64,000 nucleotides of DNA from Streptomyces sp. DG2A-72 (GTDB taxonomy: Bacteria; Actinomycetota; Actinomycetes; Streptomycetales; Streptomycetaceae): assembly GCF_030499575.1 (NCBI RefSeq), contig NZ_JASTLC010000001.1, positions 1,984,001-2,048,000 of the forward strand, read 5' to 3'. Below, piece by piece: positions 16,679-25,636 of the stretch; position 1 is the stretch's first letter, and every line of letters begins with the position of its first letter. Made by a program: the position numbers and the translations under genes. Below the pieces are notes generated by a model. That model was given only the letters and a program-made list of their open reading frames with translations. It did no database searches and was not told where the DNA came from.

Positions 16679-17072
16679 CGGGCAGGTCCCGCCGTACGCC
16701 TGCCACCCGCGTTCCCATCGGCCTGAGCCTTCGTCAGAACCGAGATGAGCAGCCCGTCACGACGATCCCCCGTGATGCGTGCGATGTTGAGCGACCGCAT
16801 CGTACCGACCGAACATCACACCAATGAGACCGTCTCTGTTCACCCGTACGCCCCGCCGGTCACCCATACGACGCGAACAATCATATTTCACTCACAGTCA
16901 GCAGCACTGTTCGGCAAGACCCTTGGGAGACCAGGGCTCTCGACGAATTCGCTGTGCACCAGTACCGTCACAAACCCCCCGCGCGGCGTCTATCCACTTG
17001 GCGCGACGTCCGCATCATGGATGACGATAGGGATGCGGAAAGCAAAAGAGACCGCTGTGAGAGGAGGCGTCC
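16679..17072. other. Gene-free stretch upstream of the sepF-like gene
   Basis: About 390 bp. The left third may contain more remains of the decayed oxidoreductase (no recognisable motif). The right part is less GC-rich (for example gcgaacaatcatatttcact near 16872-16891) and should carry the promoter of the sepF-like gene, whose GAGGAGG lies at its end. No intact gene seen. Confidence 0.4.
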
Positions 17073-17510
17073 ATGGGATCGGTACGCAAGGCGAGTGCCT
17101 GGCTTGGCCTCGTCGACGACAACGATGACGAGCGTTACTACGACGACGACTACTCCGAAGGGACCGAGCCCGGGGAGGCCTGGGTCACCGATCCGCGGGT
17201 GAAGGTGGCCTCGGACGTGGCGGTCGAGAAGGGCCGCCGGATCGGCACGGTCACTCCGGACAGCTTCCGGGACGCGCGCGCCATCGGCGAGCTGTTCCGC
17301 GAGGGTGTCCCGGTCATCATGAACCTCACGGCCATGGAGCCGGGCGACGCCAAGCGCGTGGTCGACTTCGCGGCGGGCCTGATCTTCGGTCTGCGGGGTT
17401 CGATCGACCGGGTGTCCAACCGCGTGTTCCTGCTCAGCCCGGCCGACACGGAGATCGTCAGCGGGGAGCCGGCGGCACACCGCGCCGACGGTTTCTTCAA
17501 CCAGAGCTGA
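17073..17510 (+). CDS. SepF-like cell division protein
   Basis: 145 aa, ATG 17073 with GAGGAGG upstream. N-terminus '[20 protein letters not shown]' followed by an acidic linker, then the SepF core from residue 60: '[20 protein letters not shown]', '[20 protein letters not shown]', '[20 protein letters not shown]'. SepF binds FtsZ C-termini and membranes. Streptomyces species carry several paralogues; this is the type located away from the dcw cluster (SCO1749-like, from memory). The N-terminal membrane helix is less hydrophobic than in classic SepF. Single gene with its own terminator. Confidence 0.9.
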   Translation: MGSVRKASAWLGLVDDNDDERYYDDDYSEGTEPGEAWVTDPRVKVASDVAVEKGRRIGTVTPDSFRDARAIGELFREGVPVIMNLTAMEPGDAKRVVDFAAGLIFGLRGSIDRVSNRVFLLSPADTEIVSGEPAAHRADGFFNQS

Positions 17511-17535
17511 GGCAGGGCCGCCCGTCGGCCCTGCC
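17511..17535. terminator. Hairpin terminator after sepF-like gene
   Basis: ggcagggccg / cggccctgcc, perfect 10-bp stem with 5-nt loop, starting right after the stop codon; shared with the convergent dehydrogenase gene. Confidence 0.75.
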
Positions 17536-17550
17536 CGCTCTGCCGGGCCC

Positions 17551-18729
17551 TTACCGGAACGCGTCGAGTCCGGTGAGCGCCTTGCCCAGCACGAGCTGGT
17601 GCATCTCGACGGTGCCCTCGTAGGTGAGCACCGACTCGAGGTTCGTCGCATGCCGCATCACGGGGTACTCCAGGGAGATCCCGTTGGCCCCGAGGATCGT
17701 CCGAGCCGTACGGCAGATCTCGATCGCCTCTCGTACGTTGTTCAGCTTGCCGAAGCTGACCTGCTCGGGACGCAGGCGCCCGGCATCCATCCGCCGCCCC
17801 AGATGATGGGCGAGCAGAATCCCCTTGTGCAGTTCGACCGCCATGTCGGCGAGCTTGGCCTGGGTGAGCTGGAATCCCCCGATGGGCCGCCCGAACTGCT
17901 CCCGCGTCCTCGCGTATTCCACAGCGGTCTCGAAACACGACCGCGCCGCCCCCATCGCCCCCCACACGATGCCGTAGCGCGCGTGGGAGAGACAGCTGAG
18001 GGGGCCGCGCAGACCGGTGACCTCCGGCAGTGCGGCGTCGGCGGGCAACCGTACGTCTTCGAGGACGAGTTCGCTGGTGACGGAGGCGCGGAGCGACCAC
18101 TTGTGCTTGATCTCCGGGGCGGAGAAGCCGGCGGTGTCGGTGGGCACGGCGAACCCGCGGATCCCGTCGTCGGTCTGCGCCCAGACGACGGCGACACCGG
18201 CCACGGAGCCGTTGGTGATCCACATCTTCCGCCCGTTGAGCACCCAGTCGCCGCCCTCCCGCTTGGCATGCGTGCGCATGGAGGCGGGGTCGGAGCCGTG
18301 GTCGGGTTCGGTGAGACCGAAGCAGCCGATGACCTCGCCGGAGGCCATACGGGGCAGCCAGCGCTGCTTCTGGTCCTCCGAACCGAACCGGTGGATGGCG
18401 TACATGGCGAGGGAGCCCTGCACGGACACGAGGGAGCGGATGCCGGAGTCGGCGGCCTCCAGTTCCAGGCATGCCAGCCCGTACTGCACGGCGCTCGCAC
18501 CGGCGCAGCCGTACCCGCTGAGGGACATCCCCAGTGCCCCGATCCCACCGAGTTCACGGGCCAGTTCCCTTACGTCGGGCAGCTCGCCCTTCTCGTACCA
18601 GTCCGCGACGTACGGCAGGACCCGGTCGGCGGCCCACCTGCGCACGGTGTCGCGGATCGCGAGGTCCTCCGGGTCCAGCAGGTCATCGATGCCCAGGGGG
18701 TCGGCGGGATCGAACGGGGGCAACGGCAT
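17551..18729 (-). CDS. Acyl-CoA dehydrogenase, glutaryl-CoA dehydrogenase type
   Basis: 392 aa, ATG 18729 with GGAGGG. Acyl-CoA dehydrogenase fold: N-terminal helices, 'GCFGLTEPDHGSDPASMRT' (FAD/substrate loop), 'KMWITNG', 'RYGIVWGAMGAARSCFETAV', 'YARTREQFGRPIGGFQLTQA' and the catalytic Glu371 in 'LTYEGTVEMHQLVLG'. The E position, 'SGYGCAG' loop and overall pattern match glutaryl-CoA dehydrogenase, which oxidises and decarboxylates glutaryl-CoA to crotonyl-CoA in lysine/tryptophan degradation. Stands alone, with an inverted repeat over its promoter region. Confidence 0.87.
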   Translation of the reverse strand: MPLPPFDPADPLGIDDLLDPEDLAIRDTVRRWAADRVLPYVADWYEKGELPDVRELARELGGIGALGMSLSGYGCAGASAVQYGLACLELEAADSGIRSLVSVQGSLAMYAIHRFGSEDQKQRWLPRMASGEVIGCFGLTEPDHGSDPASMRTHAKREGGDWVLNGRKMWITNGSVAGVAVVWAQTDDGIRGFAVPTDTAGFSAPEIKHKWSLRASVTSELVLEDVRLPADAALPEVTGLRGPLSCLSHARYGIVWGAMGAARSCFETAVEYARTREQFGRPIGGFQLTQAKLADMAVELHKGILLAHHLGRRMDAGRLRPEQVSFGKLNNVREAIEICRTARTILGANGISLEYPVMRHATNLESVLTYEGTVEMHQLVLGKALTGLDAFR

Positions 18730-18748
18730 GGGACACCCTCCGGATGAT

Positions 18749-18767
18749 TAACTAGCACCGGTAGTTA
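18749..18767. promoter_or_regulatory. Inverted repeat TAACTA-N7-TAGTTA (candidate operator)
   Basis: A perfect 6+6 palindrome with 7-bp spacer, AT-rich against its surroundings, 20 bp upstream of the dehydrogenase start and just past the end of the exporter gene. Its place suggests an operator of the acyl-CoA dehydrogenase gene, for example for a TetR-type repressor; the regulator is not in this window. Confidence 0.5.
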
Positions 18768-18786
18768 CGGTACCCGGGGTTCGCCG

Positions 18787-20382
18787 TCACACCGAGACGC
18801 GGGACTCCGCGACTTCCCGAGGACCGGGAAGCTCCACCGTCGCCGCCTGCTCGCACTGCATCACCCGCGGCAACCGCAGCGCCATCACCGCGCCCAGCAC
18901 CAGCAGCCCCGCGCTCACCAGCAGCGTCACATGCAGTCCGTGCACGAAGGAGTCCTGGGCGGCGCGGCGCAGGGCGACACCGGCCGGGCCGCCGAGACGG
19001 TCGGCGACCTCGTACGCCTCGCCCAGCGAATGCTCCGCCGCGGCCGACGCCCGCCCCGGAACCCCCGGCACGGACGACAGTCCGGGCGCATACGCCGCGT
19101 TCATCACGCTTCCGAGCAGCGCGATCCCGATCCCGGCACCGAGCTGGTACGACGTCTCGCCGATCGCGGCGGCGCCGCCCGCCTGTTCCTGCGGGGCCTC
19201 GCTCAGCATCGACTCGTACGCCCCGAACAGCGTCGTCTCCAGACCGAAGCCCAGCAGCACGAACCCGAGCAGCAGCAGACCGGGATTGTCCTCGCCGCCC
19301 ATCGCCATCAGCGTCAGTACCGCGACCGCGGTCAGCGCGAACCCGGCGCACACCATCCGCCGTGGCCCGAACCTGCGCAGCATCCGCGCCCCGGCAAGAC
19401 CCGCCGCCATCGCGGCGAACGTCAGCGGCAGCAGCCGTAGACCCGTCTCCAGCGGGGAGAGCTCCAGCACCAGCTGCAGATACTGCGCCGCGATCAGCTC
19501 GAGCCCGACCAGCGCCAGCATCGCCAGCACGATGCAGCCCACTGACGTGCTGAACGCAGGGCGGGCGAACATCCGCAGGTCGACGAGCGGATGCTTGAGC
19601 CGCCGCTGCCGCCGTACGAACAGCACGAGCAGCACGGCGCCCACCACCAGCGGCAGCGCGGTGGCCCCGTCCACTTCGCCGCTCCCGAGCCGCTTGACCC
19701 CCAGGACCACCCCGAACAGACCGGCCGCCGCCATCAGCGCGCCGACGACGTCCCAGGGCCCCCTGCCGTCGCCCTTCGACTCGGGCAGCAGCAGGCGTCC
19801 CACGGGAAGGCTGACCAGCATCAGCGGGATGTTGACGAGGAAGACCGAGCCCCACCAGAAGTGTTCGAGGAGGAAGCCGCCGAGCAGCGGCCCGACCGCC
19901 GCGCCCACCGCGGCCACCGCGCTCCAGATGCCGATGGCGAGGGCCCGCTCACGCCGGTCGGGGAAGACCTGGCGGAGGATCGACAGGGTCGCGGGCATGA
20001 TCATCGCGCCGCCGACGCCGAGCAGCGCCCGTGCGGCGATCAGCACCTGGGCGGTGTCGGCGAGGGCCGCCATGGCCGAGGCGACGCCGAAAAGCCCGTA
20101 TCCGAGGAGCAGGATCCGTCTGCGGCCCACCCGGTCGCCGAGCGTGCCGAAGAGGATCAGCAGCGAGGCGCAGACGAGCGGATAGATGTCGACGATCCAG
20201 AGCAGTTCTATCGCGCCGGGCTTGAGGTCCTCGGTGACGGCGGGCACCGCCACGTGCAGCACGGTGGCGTCGACGGCGACCAGGAGCAGGCTCACGCAGA
20301 GGACGACCAGGACGACCCAGCGGTTTGCACCGGCCCCGGCCGCCCGACGGCGCAGCGCAGCGGCCGTGGTCGTCCCGGACAT
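18787..20382 (-). CDS. DHA2-family (14-TM) drug:H+ exporter
   Basis: 531 aa from ATG 20382 (GGGAGG 7 nt upstream). About 14 hydrophobic segments. Motif A 'GTLGDRVGRRRILLLGYG' after TM2, 'GVGGAMIMPATLSILRQVFP' and motif C-like 'AVAAVGAAVGPLLGGFLLEH'. The pattern is that of SmvA/QacA-type MFS exporters. A second, decayed MFS gene is at 44557. No regulator is adjacent. Substrates cannot be predicted. Confidence 0.9.
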   Translation of the reverse strand: MSGTTTAAALRRRAAGAGANRWVVLVVLCVSLLLVAVDATVLHVAVPAVTEDLKPGAIELLWIVDIYPLVCASLLILFGTLGDRVGRRRILLLGYGLFGVASAMAALADTAQVLIAARALLGVGGAMIMPATLSILRQVFPDRRERALAIGIWSAVAAVGAAVGPLLGGFLLEHFWWGSVFLVNIPLMLVSLPVGRLLLPESKGDGRGPWDVVGALMAAAGLFGVVLGVKRLGSGEVDGATALPLVVGAVLLVLFVRRQRRLKHPLVDLRMFARPAFSTSVGCIVLAMLALVGLELIAAQYLQLVLELSPLETGLRLLPLTFAAMAAGLAGARMLRRFGPRRMVCAGFALTAVAVLTLMAMGGEDNPGLLLLGFVLLGFGLETTLFGAYESMLSEAPQEQAGGAAAIGETSYQLGAGIGIALLGSVMNAAYAPGLSSVPGVPGRASAAAEHSLGEAYEVADRLGGPAGVALRRAAQDSFVHGLHVTLLVSAGLLVLGAVMALRLPRVMQCEQAATVELPGPREVAESRVSV

Positions 20383-20642
20383 GTACGTACCTCCCAGATG
20401 TTCCCTCGCGTTCGGCGGGCACACGGGGTGGGGCTCCCCGTGACTCGGCCGGAGAGGAGCGGTGGTCTCCGGCCCGCGCAACGAAAGGCGAGTGACACGT
20501 CAATGTACGCGAGAACGCGCCGGTCCTGCGTGGCGGACCTCTCACACCTCCCGCGGAACATGTGTGGCGTACGCCACTCCGCCTCCCTCTCCACCACGTA
20601 GCGCGGGCCGGTCCGGTTCCGGGGGCCGTCGATAATCGGACC

Positions 20643-21854
20643 GTGACCGATCTTGCAACGCGCGTGGCACCAGCCGGACTCACGGGGACGGCCCGGGCCC
20701 TCCTCGGGTACGCGGCCGTCCGTGCCCTGGGCCTGCTCACCCTCGCCCTGTGGAGCGCGGCGCGCGACAAGAGCGCGTACACCCTGCTGACCGCCCGCTG
20801 GGACTCCCTCTGGTACACCAGGGTCGCCGAGCTGGGGTACGGCTACGAGGTCCGCCTCCCGAACGGCGACATCCACTCCAACCTCGCCTTCTTCCCGCTG
20901 CTGCCCTGGCTGGAGCGGCTGCTGCACGCGACGACCCCGCTGTCGTACGCGGGCGCCGGCTTCCTCGTCGCCGTGCTGGCCTCGCTCGCCGCGGCCTGGG
21001 GGATCCACGCGGTCGCCAACCTTGTGTACGGCCCGCGCGCGGGGTTCTGCGCGGTGCTGCTGTGGGCCGTGCTGCCCGTCGGGATCGTGCAGTCGATGGC
21101 GTACAGCGAGTCACTGTTCACCGCACTCGCCGCCTGGTCGCTGTACGCCGTCCTGACCGGCCGCTGGCTCACGTCCGGCACCCTGGCCCTGCTTGCGGGC
21201 CTGACCCGCCCGGTGGGCCTGGCGGTCGTGGCGGCGGTGTGGGCGGCCGGTATCGCCACTTTCGTACGACACCGAAGCGCGGCGCCCGACGAGGGCGCAC
21301 GCAGCCCGGAACACGCCCCCTTACTTGCCCCCGGTACGCCGGAAAACGGCGCATCCGCGTGGCGGCGCGCCCTCGGCATGCTGCTCGCGCCCCTCGGCGC
21401 CGCCGGGTATGTCCTGTGGGTCGGCCACCGCACCGGCAAGGGCCCGCTCGGCTATCTCGACGTCCAGGCGGGCTGGCGCAACGGCTTCGACGGCGGCTGG
21501 GCGTTCGCCCGATTCGTCGCCGCAAAGTTCACGTCGTTTCCGTCGGCCCTGGCGGGGGTCGGGCTGATCGCCGGCATGGGCCTGGTCGTCTGGCTGTACG
21601 TCGTCTGCGTACGGCAGCGCCAGCCGCTGCCGCTGCTGGTGTACACGGGTGTCGTCACCGCGCTGGCGCTGTGCGCGTCGAGCTACTTCGGCTCGAAACC
21701 GCGCCTGCTCATGCCCGCCTTCTCCCTGCTGCTGCCCCTCGCCCTGGCCCTGGCCCGGCTGCGAACCACCAGGTCGGCGCTGGTGCTGGGCGCTGTGGCG
21801 GCCGGCTCGGCGGTGTACGGGGCGTTCTGGCTGAACGGCTCCGGTCCGCCCTGA
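20643..21854 (+). CDS. PIG-V-like integral membrane mannosyltransferase
   Basis: 403 aa from GTG 20643. Roughly ten hydrophobic segments. 'RWDSLWYTRVAELGYGYEVR' with the acidic Asp between TM1 and TM2, then 'NLAFFPLLPWLERLL' and 'MAYSESLFTALAAWSLYAVL' is the signature of PIG-V/GPI mannosyltransferase-2-like GT-C enzymes, which in actinobacteria probably transfer sugars from polyprenyl-phosphate donors to cell-surface glycans. Codon 227 (21321-21323) is TTA, so translation should depend on the bldA tRNA. The ribosome site is weak. Confidence 0.8.
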   Translation: MTDLATRVAPAGLTGTARALLGYAAVRALGLLTLALWSAARDKSAYTLLTARWDSLWYTRVAELGYGYEVRLPNGDIHSNLAFFPLLPWLERLLHATTPLSYAGAGFLVAVLASLAAAWGIHAVANLVYGPRAGFCAVLLWAVLPVGIVQSMAYSESLFTALAAWSLYAVLTGRWLTSGTLALLAGLTRPVGLAVVAAVWAAGIATFVRHRSAAPDEGARSPEHAPLLAPGTPENGASAWRRALGMLLAPLGAAGYVLWVGHRTGKGPLGYLDVQAGWRNGFDGGWAFARFVAAKFTSFPSALAGVGLIAGMGLVVWLYVVCVRQRQPLPLLVYTGVVTALALCASSYFGSKPRLLMPAFSLLLPLALALARLRTTRSALVLGAVAAGSAVYGAFWLNGSGPP

Positions 21855-22104
21855 CGGGCCGCCGCAGAGCCACTGACGGCGGGTGAGCGTCCGGAGAATT
21901 CCCGGCCATCAACTGGTGAACGGATTTATAAGCGGAGTAAAACCTGGCCCCTGAAGTGATCAAAGGAATTGAAGGGAAGAGGCGCAGGGGATTGCAGAAT
22001 CCTCGGAAATAAACCCCGTCCTGAGAGCTTTCCCACATCACATCGTCATTACAAAGGGCCAGCTTCTGCGGGTAACTCCACTCACTCCCTGTAACGTCGA
22101 TCGT
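21855..22104. other. AT-rich intergenic region before the PAP2 gene
   Basis: 250 bp with unusually AT-rich stretches (gaacggatttataagcggag; cctcggaaataaaccccg). It should contain the promoter of the PAP2-type gene. I find no open frame with a ribosome site, no clear -35/-10 pair and no strong hairpin; a small RNA cannot be excluded. Confidence 0.4.
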
Positions 22105-23241
22105 GTGCGTACCGAACCAAAGCCGAGCCGGCTCGACCGGATCTTCGCCCGGCTGGACCGCGAACCGGAGCGGCCCGTCCTAGACGTGCCCCGGATGACG
22201 CGGCACCGGGTGGTCCTTTTCGGCGCGACGCTCGCCTTCTACCTCACGATCGTTCTGGCGGTCGTGCTCACCTCTTGGCTGGTCCGGTTCGACTGGCAGG
22301 CGATGCTCTTCCGGCCGTACCAGCAATGGCCGGAGATCCACGCCTTCCTGGACTACTGGGTGGTCCTCGGCCAGCGCGGCCCGACGGCGGTGATGGTCAC
22401 GGCCTGGCTGGGCTGGCGCTCCTGGCGGCAGCACACGCTGCGCCCGCTGCTGGCCTTCGGCGCGGCCGTGCTGCTGCTGAACATCACGGTGGCCGCGGTG
22501 AAGTACGGCCTGAGCCGCTCCGGTCCGCACTACGCGACGGACGTCGGCTCGAACGAGATGTGGCACTGGTTCCAGGCCGGCAGCGACATATTTCCTTCGG
22601 GACACACCGCGAACGCCGTGGTGACCTGGGGCATCCTCGCCTACCTCGCCGCCACGCCGCAGGCCCGGCGCTGGCTGTCGGCCCTGTCGGCCGTGGTGTC
22701 GCTCAGCGTCGGCCTGACCACCGTGTACCTGGGTACGCACTGGCTGAGCGATGTGCTGCTCGGCTGGGCCGCGGGTCTGCTGATCCTGCTGGCGCTGCCG
22801 TGGTTCGAGCCGCTGGTAGCCCGCGCCGAGGCCGAGATCTTCGACCTGCGCGACCGCTGGCGCTCCCGCCGCGCCGCCCCGGCGACCGTCCCGACGAGCC
22901 CGGTCGAGGTGCCGGTGGCGCTCAAGCCGCGTACGTCCGCCCAGGAGGAGCCTGCCGCGCCGGAGCCGGTCTCCACGGCACCCGAGCCGGTCTGCACGGC
23001 GCCCGAGCCGGTCTGCGCGGCGCAGGAGCCGGTCTCCACGACGCAGGAGCCGGTCTCCACGACGCAGGAGCCCGTCTCCACGGCCCAGGCGCCCAAGGCG
23101 CCCCTCTATCTGGCGCCGGGCCCGCACACGACCCGCTCGGACCGCACGCCGGTCACTCCGGTCGGCAGCCGCCGCCCGCCCCAGGCGGACCGCGTCACGC
23201 GCGGCACAGCCACCTCGGCCCGCCCCATGACGGGGGGCTGA
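22105..23241 (+). CDS. PAP2-family phosphatase with C-terminal heptapeptide repeats
   Basis: 378 aa, GTG 22105. Six membrane helices between residues 35 and 235. PAP2 motifs: KYGLSRSGP (133-141), PSGH (164-167) and GTHWLSD with His212 and Asp216. Such enzymes dephosphorylate lipid phosphates such as undecaprenyl pyrophosphate or phosphatidate. Residues 285-326 are six units of (A/T)(P/Q)EPV(S/C)(T/A), followed by a basic, disordered tail, an extension not usual in the family. Ends at a strong terminator shared with the I78 inhibitor gene. Confidence 0.85.
   Translation: MRTEPKPSRLDRIFARLDREPERPVLDVPRMTRHRVVLFGATLAFYLTIVLAVVLTSWLVRFDWQAMLFRPYQQWPEIHAFLDYWVVLGQRGPTAVMVTAWLGWRSWRQHTLRPLLAFGAAVLLLNITVAAVKYGLSRSGPHYATDVGSNEMWHWFQAGSDIFPSGHTANAVVTWGILAYLAATPQARRWLSALSAVVSLSVGLTTVYLGTHWLSDVLLGWAAGLLILLALPWFEPLVARAEAEIFDLRDRWRSRRAAPATVPTSPVEVPVALKPRTSAQEEPAAPEPVSTAPEPVCTAPEPVCAAQEPVSTTQEPVSTTQEPVSTAQAPKAPLYLAPGPHTTRSDRTPVTPVGSRRPPQADRVTRGTATSARPMTGG
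22957..23082 (+). repeat. 21-bp tandem repeat (6 units) inside the PAP2 gene
   Basis: Six in-frame 21-bp units around gagccggtctccacg, encoding APEPVST, APEPVCT, APEPVCA, AQEPVST, TQEPVST and TQEPVST. The last two units are almost identical at DNA level, which points to recent expansion; copy number is likely to vary between strains. Confidence 0.9.
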
Positions 23242-23257
23242 CCGCGCACAGCACGAC

Positions 23258-23296
23258 GGCCCTGGTTTCCCGCGTCGGATGCGGGAAACCAGGGCC
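23258..23296. terminator. Bidirectional hairpin terminator
   Basis: Perfect 16-bp stem ggccctggtttcccgc / gcgggaaaccagggcc with a 7-nt loop between convergent genes. Confidence 0.85.
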
Positions 23297-23307
23297 GCCG
23301 CCGTTTC

Positions 23308-23523
23308 TCAGCCCTTCCAGGCCCGCGCCACCAGGCCGTCCTTGACCTCGAAGTTCAGCCGTCCCACGCGGTACTCCATGGTGATGATCGCGCCCGGCGG
23401 CAGGGACCGCACGGTCGACCAGCCCCGGTCACGGGCGCGTCGCTCGGCCGCTCCGGCATCGAGGCCCACATACGAATCCGGGCTGTCCTGAGGTTCGGCG
23501 GGGGGTTTCGGAATGGGTGCCAT
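23308..23523 (-). CDS. I78-family peptidase inhibitor
   Basis: 71 aa, ATG 23523. 'SYVGLDAGAAERRARDRGWS', 'VRSLPPGAIITMEYRVGRLN' and the ending 'FEVKDGLVARAWKG' fit the I78 (Elastase inhibitor AFLEI-like) fold: a helix, then a loop with Pro-Pro-Gly and two strands. No signal peptide is seen, so it would act inside the cell unless the start is misjudged. It might protect against endogenous serine proteases, two of which are encoded in the window, but no link is shown. Confidence 0.8.
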   Translation of the reverse strand: MAPIPKPPAEPQDSPDSYVGLDAGAAERRARDRGWSTVRSLPPGAIITMEYRVGRLNFEVKDGLVARAWKG

Positions 23524-23956
23524 GGCGCCACGCTAGGCCCCATTGAGCGGGCACGGAAGTCGGATCCGTGCACCGTGGGTCACTGATCCCTCTCGGGTCA
23601 CACTTTTGTCACAGGATCACGACATGCGTTTCCGGTGCACTCCGTCACACGAACGGGCGCGCGCGTACGCCTTACGCAGGCATTCGAACGTAATTTCCGC
23701 GTGTCGCCCCGACTCTCCGAAAAGCCCGGCGGAAAGTGCCGGGGTAACCGCCACGGATCCGCATTCCATTCCGATTCCGCGTGGGGCCCACGGGGGCTGA
23801 CGTCGCACAGGAAATGCATGGCTGAGGCACAGAACCCCGGTACGCCCCCTGTCGCGGCGCGCGACGACGCGAGCATCATGACGTGAGCTCGCGGGCACTC
23901 GCGCGCCGCGGGCGGCAGCGGCCCGTGGCGCGACGAGCGAAGGGGCGAGCGAGCGT
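23524..23956. other. Region upstream of orphan ctaD, with a possible leader peptide
   Basis: 433 bp. At 23818-23886 (+) a 22-codon frame reads MAEAQNPGTPPVAARDDASI then MT, with caggaaatgc before its ATG; it could be a leader peptide, but its composition is unremarkable. The left part contains tcacacttttgtcacagg (~23597), a promoter-like AT-rich patch. No other gene is supported. Confidence 0.35.
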
Positions 23957-25636
23957 ATGGGGACCCAGACCGTGCAGACGGCGATGCGGCCCGTGCGGAA
24001 GAGGCCGCAGGGACGGGTGATCGTCGACTGGCTGACGACCACCGACCACAAGAAGATCGGCCATCTCTACCTGATCACGTCGTTCGCGTTCTTCCTCGTC
24101 GGCGGCCTGATGGCGCTGATCATGCGCGCCGAACTCGCCCGTCCGGGGCTGCAGCTCATCGACAACCAGCAGTTCAACCAGCTGTTCACGATGCACGGCA
24201 CGATCATGCTGCTGCTGTTCGCGACGCCGACCTTCGCGGGTTTCGCCAATGAGCTGATGCCGCTGCAGATCGGCGCCCCCGACGTCGCCTTCCCGCGCCT
24301 GAACATGCTGTCGTACTGGCTATTCCTGTTCGGTGGCCTGATCGTGCTCGGCTCGCTGCTGGTGCCCACGGGGCCCGCGGCCTTCGGCTGGTTCGCCTAC
24401 GCACCGCTGAACAGCGCGGAACGCTCGCCGGGCGTCGGACCCGACCTGTGGATCATGGGGCTCGCGCTGGCGGGTTTCGGCACGATCCTCGGCGCGGTCA
24501 ACTTCATCACCACCATCATCGGGATGCGCGCCCCCGGCATGACGATGTTCCGGATGCCGATCTTCGTGTGGAACACGCTGTTCACGTCGATCCTGATCCT
24601 GATGGCGTTCCCGGTGCTGGCCGCGGCGCTGCTCTGTCTGGAGGCGGACCGGCGGTTCGGCTCGCAGATCTTCACGGCGGCGAACGGCGGCGCACTGCTG
24701 TGGCAGCACCTGTTCTGGTTCTTCGGGCATCCCGAGGTGTACATCATCGCGCTGCCGTTCTTCGGCATCATCACGGAGATCATTCCGGTCTTCAGCCGGA
24801 AGCCGATCTTCGGCTATCTGACGCTGATCGGCGCGACGATGGCGATCACCGGTCTGTCGGTGGTGGTGTGGGCGCACCACATGTTCGCGACGGGCGCGGT
24901 GCTGCTGCCGTTCTTCTCCTTCATGAGCTTCCTGATCGCGGTGCCGACGGGCGTGAAGTTCTTCAACTGGACCGGGACCATGCTCAAGGGCTCACTGTCC
25001 TTCGAGACGCCGATGCTGTGGTCGGTGGGGTTCCTGGTGACGTTTCTCTTCGGCGGTCTGACGGGCGTGATCCTCGCCTCGCCGCCGATGGACTTCCACG
25101 TCACGGACACCTACTTCGTGGTCGCGCACTTCCACTACGTCGTGTTCGGCACCGTCGTCTTCGCGATCTTCGCCGGGTTCTACTTCTGGTGGCCGAAGTT
25201 CACCGGGAAGATGCTCGACGAGCGGCTCGGCAAGATCCACTTCTGGACGCTGTTCATCGGCTTCCACACCACGTTCCTGGTGATGCACTGGCTGGGTGCC
25301 GAGGGCATGCCGCGCCGCTACTCGGACTATCTCGCCGCCGACGGCTTCACGGCGCTCAACACCATCTCGACGATCGGCTCGTTCCTCCTCGGCCTGTCGA
25401 CACTGCCGTTCCTCTACAACGTCTGGAAGACCGCCAAGTACGGCACGAAGGTCGAGGTCGACGACCCCTGGGGCTACGGCCGCTCCCTGGAGTGGGCGAC
25501 CTCCTGCCCACCGCCCCGGCACAACTTCACGACACTGCCCCGGATCCGCTCCGAGTCCCCGGCGTTCGACCTGCATCATCCCGAGTACGCGGAGCTCGCT
25601 CCAGAGCGCGAGACAGCCGGTCCCGAGCGGTCCTGA
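23957..25636 (+). CDS. ctaD: Cytochrome c oxidase subunit I (aa3-type)
   Basis: 559 aa, ATG 23957. Twelve membrane helices. Haem/copper ligands are visible: '[15 protein letters not shown]' (haem a His), '[14 protein letters not shown]' (CuB His with the cross-linked Tyr), '[12 protein letters not shown]' (two CuB His) and '[12 protein letters not shown]' (haem a3 and a). The proton-channel sequence '[20 protein letters not shown]' is also complete. It is normally encoded with ctaC/ctaE and bc1 genes; here it stands alone, so it is probably a second, spare copy. Its 3' end overlaps the WYL regulator by 110 bp, antisense. Confidence 0.96.
   Translation: MGTQTVQTAMRPVRKRPQGRVIVDWLTTTDHKKIGHLYLITSFAFFLVGGLMALIMRAELARPGLQLIDNQQFNQLFTMHGTIMLLLFATPTFAGFANELMPLQIGAPDVAFPRLNMLSYWLFLFGGLIVLGSLLVPTGPAAFGWFAYAPLNSAERSPGVGPDLWIMGLALAGFGTILGAVNFITTIIGMRAPGMTMFRMPIFVWNTLFTSILILMAFPVLAAALLCLEADRRFGSQIFTAANGGALLWQHLFWFFGHPEVYIIALPFFGIITEIIPVFSRKPIFGYLTLIGATMAITGLSVVVWAHHMFATGAVLLPFFSFMSFLIAVPTGVKFFNWTGTMLKGSLSFETPMLWSVGFLVTFLFGGLTGVILASPPMDFHVTDTYFVVAHFHYVVFGTVVFAIFAGFYFWWPKFTGKMLDERLGKIHFWTLFIGFHTTFLVMHWLGAEGMPRRYSDYLAADGFTALNTISTIGSFLLGLSTLPFLYNVWKTAKYGTKVEVDDPWGYGRSLEWATSCPPPRHNFTTLPRIRSESPAFDLHHPEYAELAPERETAGPERS

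Noticed and set aside
22957..23082. CRISPR-like array
   Set aside because: 21-bp repeats are contiguous, in frame and without spacers: a coding minisatellite.
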